A stretch of DNA of 64,000 nucleotides, taken from the NCBI RefSeq assembly GCF_014841565.1, contig NZ_JACYUD010000005.1:248001-312000 (forward strand), written 5' to 3'. How positions within the stretch are numbered: the first letter of the stretch is position 1; each line of letters starts with the position of its first letter. A model generated the notes under the pieces. The model did not search any database. It saw nothing but the letters and a program-made list of their open reading frames with translations, and was not told the origin of the DNA. This DNA comes from Rhizobium sp. CFBP 8762. GTDB lineage: Bacteria; Pseudomonadota; Alphaproteobacteria; Rhizobiales; Rhizobiaceae. Of this stretch, positions 24,577 to 32,805 are shown piece after piece. A program made the position numbers and the translations under genes.

Positions 24577-25038
24577 ATGCGTAACTGGCAAACCACATTG
24601 CTTCCCGCGTCTTTCCGGGGAGTGCCTTTCCACGTCGAAACGGATGATGTCCACGGTGGTCGACGGCTTGTTATCCATGAGTACGCGGGTAGCGAAAGCG
24701 CGCTGATTGAGGACATGGGACGGCTGACGTCGAACTTTAGTGTCACGGCCTATGTCATTGGCGATCTTGCCGATATCCGCTCGACCGCTCTATTGCGCGC
24801 TTGCTCGCAACCCGGTCCCGGTTTTCTGATGCTGCCTATTGGCGGCGGGATGTCGGCGCATCTGGAAGAGTTCACGCGCACACGCGAACGGGATCGGCTT
24901 GGTTACATCAGCTTCGACATGCGGTTCGTACCAGCATCGGAAGCTGCGGGGTCCGTTCTGTCGCTTGGTGATGTCAGCGCAGTATTTTCAGGCGGCATAG
25001 CTACGGCTGCCCTTGGTCTTGCGGGGTTGTTTCGATGA
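24577..25038 (+). CDS. DNA circularisation protein, N-terminal domain (Mu gpN-like)
   Basis: 153 aa matching the N-terminal domain of Mu gpN: 'LLPASFRGVPFHVETDDVHG', 'GGRRLVIHEYAGSESALIED' and 'DMGRLTSNFSVTAYVIGD'. Mu gpN is a single protein of nearly 500 residues; here the domain stands alone and the C-terminal part is the next gene. It lies after the tape measure and would be in the baseplate hub region or, as the family name suggests, aid DNA entry. Confidence 0.8.
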   Translation: MRNWQTTLLPASFRGVPFHVETDDVHGGRRLVIHEYAGSESALIEDMGRLTSNFSVTAYVIGDLADIRSTALLRACSQPGPGFLMLPIGGGMSAHLEEFTRTRERDRLGYISFDMRFVPASEAAGSVLSLGDVSAVFSGGIATAALGLAGLFR

Positions 25039-25649
25039 CGGATCGTTCAGAGCTTCTGGCATGGCTGTCTGACCGCGCCAGCGAGGTGGTAACAGACGTT
25101 GATGACAGAAACGATGTGGCAAACCGCATTCTCGCCGCTCCGTCTCTGACAGCAGAGGCGTTCGCGCTTGAAGCCCTGCAATTGTCGCGGATCGTTGGTG
25201 AGAGCGTCACAACCGTCGAGCAACTGCAATCGCTTCGCCTGCCGCAATCCATGCTCGAAGGCGATACACGCAATGCTCTGACCATCCTCATCATGGTTGC
25301 ACAGTCGATGGCGATTGGCCGGGTGTCGTGGCCGTCGCGTCCAGTCGCCCGCAAGGCCCGCGCGGCGTTGGCCGAACTCGGTGAAGCTGCACTGGCTGTT
25401 GCTTCGCCGCTCGGTCCCGATCTGTACGGATGGCTCACCACGCTGCTGCAGGTTGCCCTTCGGCTTCTGTCTGACATTGCTGCCAATGCCGCGCCGGTCG
25501 TGATCGTGCAGACCGGTGTTTCTCTGCCTGCAACCGTGCTGGCCTACCAGCTTTATGGCGATGCTGGCCGGGCAGGCGGTGTTGTCGATATCGCTCGGTC
25601 GGCAACGTCGATGATTATGCCAACCGAATTTGAGGCGATTGCATCCTGA
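25035..25649 (+). CDS. gpN C-terminal-like protein
   Basis: 204 aa starting at an ATGA overlap with the N-domain gene. It is helical ('AIGRVSWPSRPVARKARAAL'). The end, 'SLPATVLAYQLYGDAGRAGG' followed by 'VVDIARSATSMIMP', is typical of the gpN C-terminus. Together the two genes would cover most of a normal gpN, so this is either an old gene split or two interacting subunits. Confidence 0.7.
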   Translation: MTDRSELLAWLSDRASEVVTDVDDRNDVANRILAAPSLTAEAFALEALQLSRIVGESVTTVEQLQSLRLPQSMLEGDTRNALTILIMVAQSMAIGRVSWPSRPVARKARAALAELGEAALAVASPLGPDLYGWLTTLLQVALRLLSDIAANAAPVVIVQTGVSLPATVLAYQLYGDAGRAGGVVDIARSATSMIMPTEFEAIAS

Positions 25650-26689
25650 TGCTGGAAACCATCACCATTGAAGGCCTGCCGCCGCATGTGTCGATCTCCA
25701 TGACCATGTCGGCAGAGCAGGCCGTGCGGACAGCAACGCTCGATCTGGCCTTCACCGGCAAAAGCCTGCCATGCTTGCCCGGTGATAAGACCCGGGTACT
25801 GGCAAGCGGTGATCTGGTTTTGACCGGGTATGTCCGCGATGTGAACGCCAGCCATGACATGACCAGCCGTACGCTCGGCGTCTCGCTGGTCTCTCGTACT
25901 GTGGACGCAACGGAATGCTCCGTCGTCCATCCAACCGGCGAGTGCATGGACAAGGATCTGGCGACCATCGCCCGTGAGTTCGACGGCCTTGGTATCGGCA
26001 TCGAGGACGATGGCGATTTGCCGAAAGAGCCGCGTCACAAGCTGGCGACTGGTGAAAGCCTGTTTCATTCCATAGAGCGCCGTGCACGCGGTCGCGGCAT
26101 TTTGATTTACGACACGCCGGAAGGAAAGCTTAAGCTCGCCACCAAGCCGCAGGGGACGCATGCGGGCGGCTTGGTCTTCGGTCGCAACATTCTGGCCGCT
26201 TCGTCGTCGCTGTCGGAGAAAGGGCGACATTCATCGGTCAAGGTCCGTGGGCAAAAGACCGAAGGCACAGGCAAAGGACATCTGCGCAGCCAATCGATTG
26301 CCAAGGATGACAGTGTTGTGCGGGATCGTCCGCTGATCATCCTGCATGAGGGTGAGGCCGAACCCGACCGCATGCGCAAGCGCGCCGAATGGCAGGTCAA
26401 GCGCGGCGCCGGCAACAGCGTGACGGCGCAGATCAAGGTCACGGGCTGGCGCGACGACAAGGGTAAAATCTGGTCGCCGAATTATCTTGTCCACGTCGAA
26501 GACGACATGATCGGCATCAACGGACTGATGATCATCAAGTCGGTTACGCTGGCGCAAGGCCCAGACGGGACCACCGCAGCACTGTCGCTTGCAGATCCGC
26601 GTGCTCTTGGTGGTGAGAACCCGCGTGGGAAAACGGCCAAGGCATACACAGCGCCAGGTGCTATCGAAACCGAACTGGAAGACGAATGA
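25649..26689 (+). CDS. Baseplate hub protein (Mu gp44/gpP-like)
   Basis: 346 aa, of T4 gp27-like hub type. The start overlaps the previous stop (TGATG). 'ISMTMSAEQAVRTATLDLAF', 'GDLVLTGYVRDVNASHDMTS' and 'GRGILIYDTPEGKLKLA' are recognisable, and a C-terminal part ends in a basic and acidic tail. The hub sits at the tail tip beneath the tape measure and holds the spike. Confidence 0.88.
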   Translation: MLETITIEGLPPHVSISMTMSAEQAVRTATLDLAFTGKSLPCLPGDKTRVLASGDLVLTGYVRDVNASHDMTSRTLGVSLVSRTVDATECSVVHPTGECMDKDLATIAREFDGLGIGIEDDGDLPKEPRHKLATGESLFHSIERRARGRGILIYDTPEGKLKLATKPQGTHAGGLVFGRNILAASSSLSEKGRHSSVKVRGQKTEGTGKGHLRSQSIAKDDSVVRDRPLIILHEGEAEPDRMRKRAEWQVKRGAGNSVTAQIKVTGWRDDKGKIWSPNYLVHVEDDMIGINGLMIIKSVTLAQGPDGTTAALSLADPRALGGENPRGKTAKAYTAPGAIETELEDE

Positions 26690-27132
26690 GCGGGACACGT
26701 TTTGAGTTTTCCGGCGATGTGGAAGAACGTGCCGGTCAACAGTTTGTCAGTGGCCGCGGGCGTTATGGCGATGGCTACACCAAAATCCACCGCATCGAGC
26801 CGCACGGTTTTGCATCGCAGCCTGTGAAGGGTGCCGCAGGTCTGTTGCTTTCACCTAACGGCAACCCTGATGAAGCTTATGTGCTCGGCGGTGAAAGTGC
26901 TGGACTTCGCCCCAATGGGCTGCCGGCGGGCGGGACGGCGATCTATGACCACAACGGCAATATCATCAAGCTGGTGGGTGAGGGCGCCGTGTTCGACTTC
27001 GGTAGCCGCACTGCCACATTCACGGCTGGCGGCGGCTGGACGATCAACGGGCCGGTCACGATCAACGGCAATCTCGATGTGCAGGGCAACATCACCTGCA
27101 GCGGCAGCAATCCGAACCACCATACCCACTAA
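26686..27132 (+). CDS. Baseplate spike protein (Mu gp45-like)
   Basis: 148 aa, shorter than Mu gp45. The N-terminal OB-type part includes 'TKIHRIEPHGFASQPVKGAA'. The C-terminal 50 residues are the beta-helical needle ('WTINGPVTINGNLDVQGNIT'). The last residues, 'SNPNHHTH', carry the H-x-H that in gpV-type spikes of trimeric needles binds an iron ion at the membrane-piercing tip. The gene overlaps the hub gene (ATGA). Confidence 0.88.
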   Translation: MSGTRFEFSGDVEERAGQQFVSGRGRYGDGYTKIHRIEPHGFASQPVKGAAGLLLSPNGNPDEAYVLGGESAGLRPNGLPAGGTAIYDHNGNIIKLVGEGAVFDFGSRTATFTAGGGWTINGPVTINGNLDVQGNITCSGSNPNHHTH

Positions 27133-27147
27133 CGCGGCGAGGCTTCG

Positions 27148-27672
27148 ATGCTCAAGATTATCCCGGTTGCGGAAGCAGCCGAGCCTTATCGCGCGCCCGA
27201 TCTGGTGTTTGATGGCGTTGCCGCTGATCTCGTTCTCAACAGCCTGTTGCATGCTAACAATCCCGGCGACCTGCAATCGGAACAAGCCTTGGCGACACAA
27301 GTGCTGATCTGCCTGATGACCGACAGGCGGGTCGAAGCCAGTGAATTGCGAGATGGTGACACTAACCGTGGATGGATTGGCGACAGTTTCGACACCATGG
27401 ATGGCGAGACACCGCTCGGTTCCCGTCTCTGGCTTTTGCGCCGGTCTGCATTGACTGACGGGATAGAGGCTTTGGCCGAGTCCTACGTGCGTGAAGCGCT
27501 GCAGCCGCTGCTCGATCAACAAGCGGTGGTTCGGGCTGACGTGACTGTCACTGCTGACCGCATTGCCAACCGACTGGACGTGACCGTTTCGCTCTACGGG
27601 CGCGATGGCGCGCAGGTCTTCAACAACCGATATGAACTCTTGTGGAGGCAATCCAATGGCGTGGATGGTTAG
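27148..27672 (+). CDS. Baseplate wedge protein (Mu gp46-like)
   Basis: 174 aa GP46/gp25-type protein. Typical features are 'LVICLMTDRRVEASEL'-like and 'RGWIGDSFDTMDGETPLGSR' with 'LWLLRRSALTDGIEALAESY', then a strand-rich end. It links the hub to the wedges and resembles the sheath-starting gp25. Its 3' end overlaps the gp47-like start by 17 nt. Confidence 0.88.
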   Translation: MLKIIPVAEAAEPYRAPDLVFDGVAADLVLNSLLHANNPGDLQSEQALATQVLICLMTDRRVEASELRDGDTNRGWIGDSFDTMDGETPLGSRLWLLRRSALTDGIEALAESYVREALQPLLDQQAVVRADVTVTADRIANRLDVTVSLYGRDGAQVFNNRYELLWRQSNGVDG

Positions 27673-28738
27673 AACGCTCAGCGATGCCTCGGCCCGCGCG
27701 CGTGGCGCATTCCGGCAGTACATGCCGGGCACTGATTCGGCGCTCAAGAACAACTTCGTGACGGTGACCGCAAAGGTTCTGGCCGCGCTGTCTCACGAGT
27801 TCGAGTTGCGGATGAAGTATCTCAGCAGCCAGATGTTTCTGCGCACGGCAACCGGACAGTTTCTTGTCATGCATTGCGCCGACATCGGCATCTATCGGAA
27901 GGTGGCATCGGTCGCAGGTGGATCAATCACCGGAACCGGCACGCCGGGAAAGGTCTATCCTTCTGGCGTGCGGTTTCAGTCCGGCAACCAGGCTTACGTT
28001 TCCCTGCAGCCTGCAACGGCTGGCGACCAAGGCGCACTGACATTCATTGTCGTGTCCGAAGCGAAGGGCGCGTTGCTCAACCGCGACGGCGGCGGTCTGC
28101 TGGCGTTGGCTGATCCGGTCTTGTGGCCTGATCTGGCGACGCAATGGACCATTTCAGACGGAGGCATAGGTGGCGGCGCGGATGTCGAGGATGACGAGTC
28201 TTTGCGCTCTCGTGGACTGCAACGCAAACAGAACCCCCCAAAAGGCGGAGCACTGACCGATTACGAGCGGATCGCAAGATCGGTTCCGGGCGTCTTGAAG
28301 GCATGGGCGTTTCGCGTTCCGCTATCTCCCGGCGGCGTTGTGGTTCATTTTCTATTCGCAGGCCGTCCGAACTTCATTCCAACCAGCGCTGATGTTGCTG
28401 CCGTTCAAGCCGCTATAGACGCCGAACGTTTGATCCGGGTCGATGATAGCGTTGCCGTAGCGCCGATCCCGAAGCCGATCAATGTTCAGATCAACGAACT
28501 TGCAAACGACTCTCCTGAGGTCCGTGCGGCCATATCGCTGGCAATCAGCACCATGTTTCTGGAGCGTTGCCGACCCGGCATTGATGGCGACCCGTTCTTC
28601 GTTTCCAGATCATGGATATCGGAAGCGATATCGCAGGCTTCCGGTGAAGACCGCCACAAGCTGATTGCGCCAACTGAGGATATCATGCTGACCGGCGGAG
28701 AGTTCCCGACCTTGGGGAGCATCACCTATGGCGCGTAA
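27656..28738 (+). CDS. Baseplate protein J-like (Mu gp47)
   Basis: 360 aa, against 357 aa for Mu gp47. The ATG at 27656 has GGAGG 7 nt upstream (27644-27648); an earlier in-frame start at 27605 is not needed. Baseplate_J features include 'RTATGQFLVMHCADIGIYRK', 'GTPGKVYPSGVRFQSGNQAY', 'DDESLRSRGLQRKQNPPKGG' and 'RSVPGVLKAW'. It forms the wedge and contacts the fibre network. Confidence 0.92.
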   Translation: MAWMVRTLSDASARARGAFRQYMPGTDSALKNNFVTVTAKVLAALSHEFELRMKYLSSQMFLRTATGQFLVMHCADIGIYRKVASVAGGSITGTGTPGKVYPSGVRFQSGNQAYVSLQPATAGDQGALTFIVVSEAKGALLNRDGGGLLALADPVLWPDLATQWTISDGGIGGGADVEDDESLRSRGLQRKQNPPKGGALTDYERIARSVPGVLKAWAFRVPLSPGGVVVHFLFAGRPNFIPTSADVAAVQAAIDAERLIRVDDSVAVAPIPKPINVQINELANDSPEVRAAISLAISTMFLERCRPGIDGDPFFVSRSWISEAISQASGEDRHKLIAPTEDIMLTGGEFPTLGSITYGA

Positions 28739-29513
28739 CAGCGGCACAGTCACCGTAACCAAGCTGGCGATGCTTGATCCGACGCCGTCATCTGCAGACA
28801 CGATCAACGCATCGGCAGATGGCACGGTTTATACAGCCGACAAGGTCGCAAGCTTGGTGCTGGAGCAAAGCGTGGCGCAAACGCCGCCATGGGATGCACT
28901 GGCGAACCCTGTTAACAATGACCTTATCGGCGCAGCGTTGGCGATGTGGCCACAAGGTGCCGCATGGGGCTCGCCTGACGGGCAGGCCGTGCCGCTGACA
29001 TCCATGCTGGCACGATTTACCCGCGTGCTGGTGGACTCGTATGTATGGCTCTATGCGCGTGCCTTTGGCTTGGCCCGCGAATCCACGGTTCAAGGCATTG
29101 TCGAACTGCTGGATGAATGGGAACTGGACTACGGCCTTCCGGGCGAGTGCGGTACATCCGCAAACACGTTCTCGGAACGCATCCGGGCACTGGCTGCCAA
29201 GGTCGCTTCGCAGAAGACGGTACACCCGCTGGATTTCCTGCGCATCGCCTATTTCTACGGTTTCGAAATCGAGATCGAAGAACCGGCAGTGTTTGAATGC
29301 GGTTTCTCCGAATGTGGCGGTGAGCACACCGTTGGTGATCCCCGTGAGGAAATCTACTGGATCGTTCACGTCCGCGATTTGGCTGTCGATTACTTCCGAT
29401 GCGGCGAAAGCGAGTGCGGACAGGACCCGTTGTTCTCGTTGGGCGAGGCCGAACGCCTGCTTTGCATTCTTCGCTCTATCGCGCCCGCCTGGACGGTTCC
29501 CGTTCTGGCCTAA
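28728..29513 (+). CDS. DUF2313/YmfQ-like baseplate protein (Mu gp48)
   Basis: 261 aa (Mu gp48 is shorter). It overlaps the gp47-like gene by 11 nt. 'LAMWPQGAAWGSPDG', 'TVHPLDFLRIAYFYGFEIEI' and the paired Cys motifs 'FECGFSECGG' and 'FRCGESECGQ' are signatures of the family. It attaches the tail fibres to the baseplate. The four Cys pairs may bind metal or form disulphides in the particle. Confidence 0.88.
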   Translation: MARNSGTVTVTKLAMLDPTPSSADTINASADGTVYTADKVASLVLEQSVAQTPPWDALANPVNNDLIGAALAMWPQGAAWGSPDGQAVPLTSMLARFTRVLVDSYVWLYARAFGLARESTVQGIVELLDEWELDYGLPGECGTSANTFSERIRALAAKVASQKTVHPLDFLRIAYFYGFEIEIEEPAVFECGFSECGGEHTVGDPREEIYWIVHVRDLAVDYFRCGESECGQDPLFSLGEAERLLCILRSIAPAWTVPVLA

Positions 29514-29528
29514 CCAAGAGGCTATACG

Positions 29529-30638
29529 ATGAAATACTACCCTCCGTTTGGATCAACAGATCCAGACGCCCATTACGTTGACCGCAATACTGCAGGCGCA
29601 CAGCGCGGCTCGGCTATTCCGGCCAAAATGCCAGAGATGGTTCAGCGCGAAATCGTTGCCGTGATTTCTGGGTCTGGCATCGATCCGGCGGATGATCTGC
29701 AATTGCCTGCAGCCGTCCAGTCTCAAAAGATGAACTACACGGTTGCGGCAGGATCAACCAATGCGCTGACTGTCGCTTTGACCCCTGCACTGGAGTCTTA
29801 TCAGGACGGTGTGCTTATCCGCATGAAGGTAAGGATAACCAATACCGGCCCTGCAACGTTGAGGGTTGGTACGCTGGCAACCCTCCCAATCGTGCGCGCT
29901 GACGGTTCGCCATTGCAGCGCTCTGACCTTATTGCCGATCAGGTTGTCGATCTGATCTGCACCGGCACAGCGTTTCAGGTGTCTGGTCTCAAAACCATTG
30001 ATCTGCCCAGCCGTAACCTGTGGTCCAAAACCACGGCAGGGGTGGGCAGCTTCGTTGTACCTGTAGGCGTCTTCAAAATCTTTGCCCGCGTTGTCGGCGG
30101 CGGTGGTGGCGCAGCGGGTGTTGGCCAGTACGCAGACGGATCGGCCAAATGCTCGGGCGGCGGTGGCGCTGGCGGATATGCAGAAAAATGGATCGATGTT
30201 GTCCCCGGCCAGACCGTAAGCGCTGTTGTCGGCGCGGGTGGAGTTGGCGGTGCGGCAAGCCCGAACAACGTGAACAACAATGGTAGCCCCGGCCAGAATG
30301 GGGGCAGCACCACTCTGACTGCTAACGGCACCATTATCTCAGCTACCGGCGGGGAACAGGGTTCCGGTGCCACCACCGTCGCGGGTGGTTACGGGGGCAT
30401 AGGCTCCGGTGGTGATCTGAATTTCGCTGGTGGGTTTGGAACCGATGGTGCGCCCGTAAATGGCGTGTATGGCGGTAACGGCGGCGCTGGTGCGTTCGGT
30501 GGTGGCGGTCGATCCGGCACAAACGGCGGGATCAACGGCGTTTCTCCCGGCTCTGGCGGCGGTGCGCACTACGGCTATTGGGCTGCAAACGGCAAGGGTG
30601 GCAATGGCGCGGACGGCGCAGTCATCATTCAGTATTAA
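29529..30638 (+). CDS. Tail fibre with glycine-rich adhesin-like domain
   Basis: 369 aa. Residues 1-160 are a fibre attachment part ('MKYYPPFGSTDPDAHYVDRN'). From about residue 190 to the end the sequence is very Gly-rich, with runs such as 'VVGGGGGAAGVGQY' and 'GGNGGAGAFGGGGRSG', ending 'GNGADGAVIIQY'. Such domains form packed polyglycine-II helices in the S16/T2-type phage adhesin tip and bind receptors through loops between the Gly runs. Host-receptor binding is inferred. Confidence 0.82.
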   Translation: MKYYPPFGSTDPDAHYVDRNTAGAQRGSAIPAKMPEMVQREIVAVISGSGIDPADDLQLPAAVQSQKMNYTVAAGSTNALTVALTPALESYQDGVLIRMKVRITNTGPATLRVGTLATLPIVRADGSPLQRSDLIADQVVDLICTGTAFQVSGLKTIDLPSRNLWSKTTAGVGSFVVPVGVFKIFARVVGGGGGAAGVGQYADGSAKCSGGGGAGGYAEKWIDVVPGQTVSAVVGAGGVGGAASPNNVNNNGSPGQNGGSTTLTANGTIISATGGEQGSGATTVAGGYGGIGSGGDLNFAGGFGTDGAPVNGVYGGNGGAGAFGGGGRSGTNGGINGVSPGSGGGAHYGYWAANGKGGNGADGAVIIQY

Positions 30639-30648
30639 GGGAACGGTC

Positions 30649-31197
30649 ATGAAGTACGCGAGAATTGCAAATGACATCGTGGCCGAAGTGGTTGATCTAC
30701 CCGACGACATGGCGGTGACAGATCTGTTTCACCCGGACATTGTTAAAACGATGTTTGAAGCACCAGCGGAGGTAGACCAAGGGTGGTCATACATCGACGG
30801 CGAATTCGCGCCGCCAACAGTTGAGGGCTTCGACCTCGACCAGCTCAAGACTGACTTGGCCGCAGCGGTTGATGCAGCGGCGGAAGTGGCCCGGCTCAAA
30901 TTCATCACACCGGGTGCAGGGCAGGCCATGACCTACCAGCAGAAGGTTGAGGAAGCCAAACGTCTACAAGCTGCTGAGGGTACACCAAAGGCGGCGGATT
31001 ATCCCATGCTGTCGGCAGAGGTCGGCATAACCGGAAAGACGCTGGTAGCCGTTGGTGAAACCATACTGGCAGCCTTCGCACAATGGCAGCAGGTCGGCGC
31101 GCAGATCGAAGGCTTGCGGCTTGGAGCCAAGGCCAAGATCGGCGCCGCTAAATCCGAAAAGACAGTCCGGGCCGCAGCTGTGGTTGACTGGCCGTAA
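30649..31197 (+). CDS. Tail fibre assembly-like protein
   Basis: 182 aa from the ATG at 30649 (AAGGGA 6-7 nt upstream). The N-terminal 60 residues resemble short fibre-associated domains ('DQGWSYIDGEFAPPTVEGF'). The C-terminal 110 residues are helical ('VARLKFITPGAGQAMTYQQK', 'FAQWQQVGAQIEGLRL'), as in fibre assembly chaperones that follow fibre genes. The assignment rests mainly on position. Confidence 0.6.
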   Translation: MKYARIANDIVAEVVDLPDDMAVTDLFHPDIVKTMFEAPAEVDQGWSYIDGEFAPPTVEGFDLDQLKTDLAAAVDAAAEVARLKFITPGAGQAMTYQQKVEEAKRLQAAEGTPKAADYPMLSAEVGITGKTLVAVGETILAAFAQWQQVGAQIEGLRLGAKAKIGAAKSEKTVRAAAVVDWP

Positions 31198-31221
31198 TCC
31201 AAACATTCAGGACACCCAACC

Positions 31222-32805
31222 ATGGCTATGAAAACGATCAATGTTGGCGTCAAACCCAACGATGGGACCGGTGACCCTAATCGTGACGCGTTCATCAAGG
31301 CGAACGAAAACTTCCAGGAACTGTTCACGAAAGCTGCCGATACAAAGGTTACGACGGACGAGATTAGCTCTTCTCTTGACACGACCAACTCGGCGGTTTC
31401 GACGCTTGCTGCTGCCTTGCAAGGCGCGGCTGCTGGCAATCGGACAGCCGAGCTTTGGACCGCACTGTCTGCTAAGGCGCCTGATCGTGAATATCAGCCA
31501 GCGACGGTCCCGGATACTGATACCGGTACTCACGTCGATCCCGTTACAGGCGCCACCGTTCCGAACGCAGGCGAATACCGTGGTGCGCAGCAAGGCTGGC
31601 GCTGGGTGTCGGCGAATGCAAGCGCCGTCAAACGGCTCGCAGGCGGAACCGTCCTTTCGTCTCTATCCACTCATCGGTTCGCCGTGATCGCCGCAGATGG
31701 CGCGACCAGCGGGCTCATTTCCTTCACCGACCTGCTTACTCAAATTCTTGGAGAGATCATGCCCAAGCGATATTCATTCGATAATTCGCAGGTGGTTGGC
31801 ACGTCTCCCGTTCGGCTTGTTCCAGCAGATCCCACCATCAAAAGCATCGAGATACAGCACCCGAGCGAAACTGCTCGACTGGCGGTCGCATTCGGTGGAA
31901 AAATGCCTGCCGTTAATGGTCTGGGCTCTTATTCGTTTGATGGCGGCGTTATCTTCTCTGACAAGGACCTTTCTGAAAATACCGGCGAAATATGGGTTGT
32001 ATCCTCAGAGGCGAACACGCCGGTTTCCTGCCGATTTGCAAACACGAGCGGCATTGATCCAAACTCAGAAGCCCGCGCCATTGCTCATATTGCTCGATAC
32101 ACGGGGACGCTCAATAGTTCTCAATCGACCGCGATTAAGAAACTATTCAAGACACTTGATTCAGCGGGCCTGCTGAAAGCAGACCGTAAGCCGTTCTTTA
32201 TGCCGTTCATCGCGCCCAACTCTGCTGACGGCTTGATGGACTGGGCAGGCGGTGCGGCAGCAACACTGGTTAATGCTCCGAGTTTCTCAGCCTTCGACGG
32301 GTTCACATTCGACGGCGCCACCAACTACTTGGATACCAATCGTGTTCTTGCTGCTATTGGCACGAACGCCGATCACACGTTGATGGTTGACGTTGGAACA
32401 ACCGCCACACAAGCAACAACGAACGCTTGTGCCTTGGGAGATGCAAGCTCTCGTATCCAGCCAAATCGCAGCACTACCGCAGCTCGTTATAATTCGGCTT
32501 CTGCTACCGGCGATATCGCCACCGGCTTTCCGCCCGGCGGCCTGTTTGGCCTAACTCGCCGAAGCGTCGATGAATATGAGGCTTGGAGGAATGCTGATAT
32601 CACGCTGACCATCGCAAGGACGGCGGGGAGCTTATCCTCTACCGTGCACTTACTTGCAGGTTGCGCCAACGGATCAAGCGGCCCGACAACGTTCTTCAAC
32701 GGCAAGCTGCGCATGGTCGCTGGCATGACTAAGATGACCAGAGCCGAAGAAATTGCGTTCGCGCAGGCATGGGCCACCTTCAAGACTGAAATGGGGATTG
32801 TCTGA
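31222..32805 (+). CDS. Second tail fibre or receptor-binding protein
   Basis: 527 aa. The N-terminus ('AMKTINVGVKPNDGTGDPNR', then 'DAFIKANENFQELF') is a common fibre or baseplate attachment repeat. A coiled stretch and a carbohydrate-processing-like 'EYRGAQQGWRWV' module follow. The C-terminal 200 residues ('FDGFTFDGATNYLDTNRVLA' onward) have the look of a concanavalin-type beta sandwich. The stop overlaps the start of the oxidoreductase (TGATG-type overlap), so the two are translated together. Confidence 0.78.
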   Translation: MAMKTINVGVKPNDGTGDPNRDAFIKANENFQELFTKAADTKVTTDEISSSLDTTNSAVSTLAAALQGAAAGNRTAELWTALSAKAPDREYQPATVPDTDTGTHVDPVTGATVPNAGEYRGAQQGWRWVSANASAVKRLAGGTVLSSLSTHRFAVIAADGATSGLISFTDLLTQILGEIMPKRYSFDNSQVVGTSPVRLVPADPTIKSIEIQHPSETARLAVAFGGKMPAVNGLGSYSFDGGVIFSDKDLSENTGEIWVVSSEANTPVSCRFANTSGIDPNSEARAIAHIARYTGTLNSSQSTAIKKLFKTLDSAGLLKADRKPFFMPFIAPNSADGLMDWAGGAAATLVNAPSFSAFDGFTFDGATNYLDTNRVLAAIGTNADHTLMVDVGTTATQATTNACALGDASSRIQPNRSTTAARYNSASATGDIATGFPPGGLFGLTRRSVDEYEAWRNADITLTIARTAGSLSSTVHLLAGCANGSSGPTTFFNGKLRMVAGMTKMTRAEEIAFAQAWATFKTEMGIV

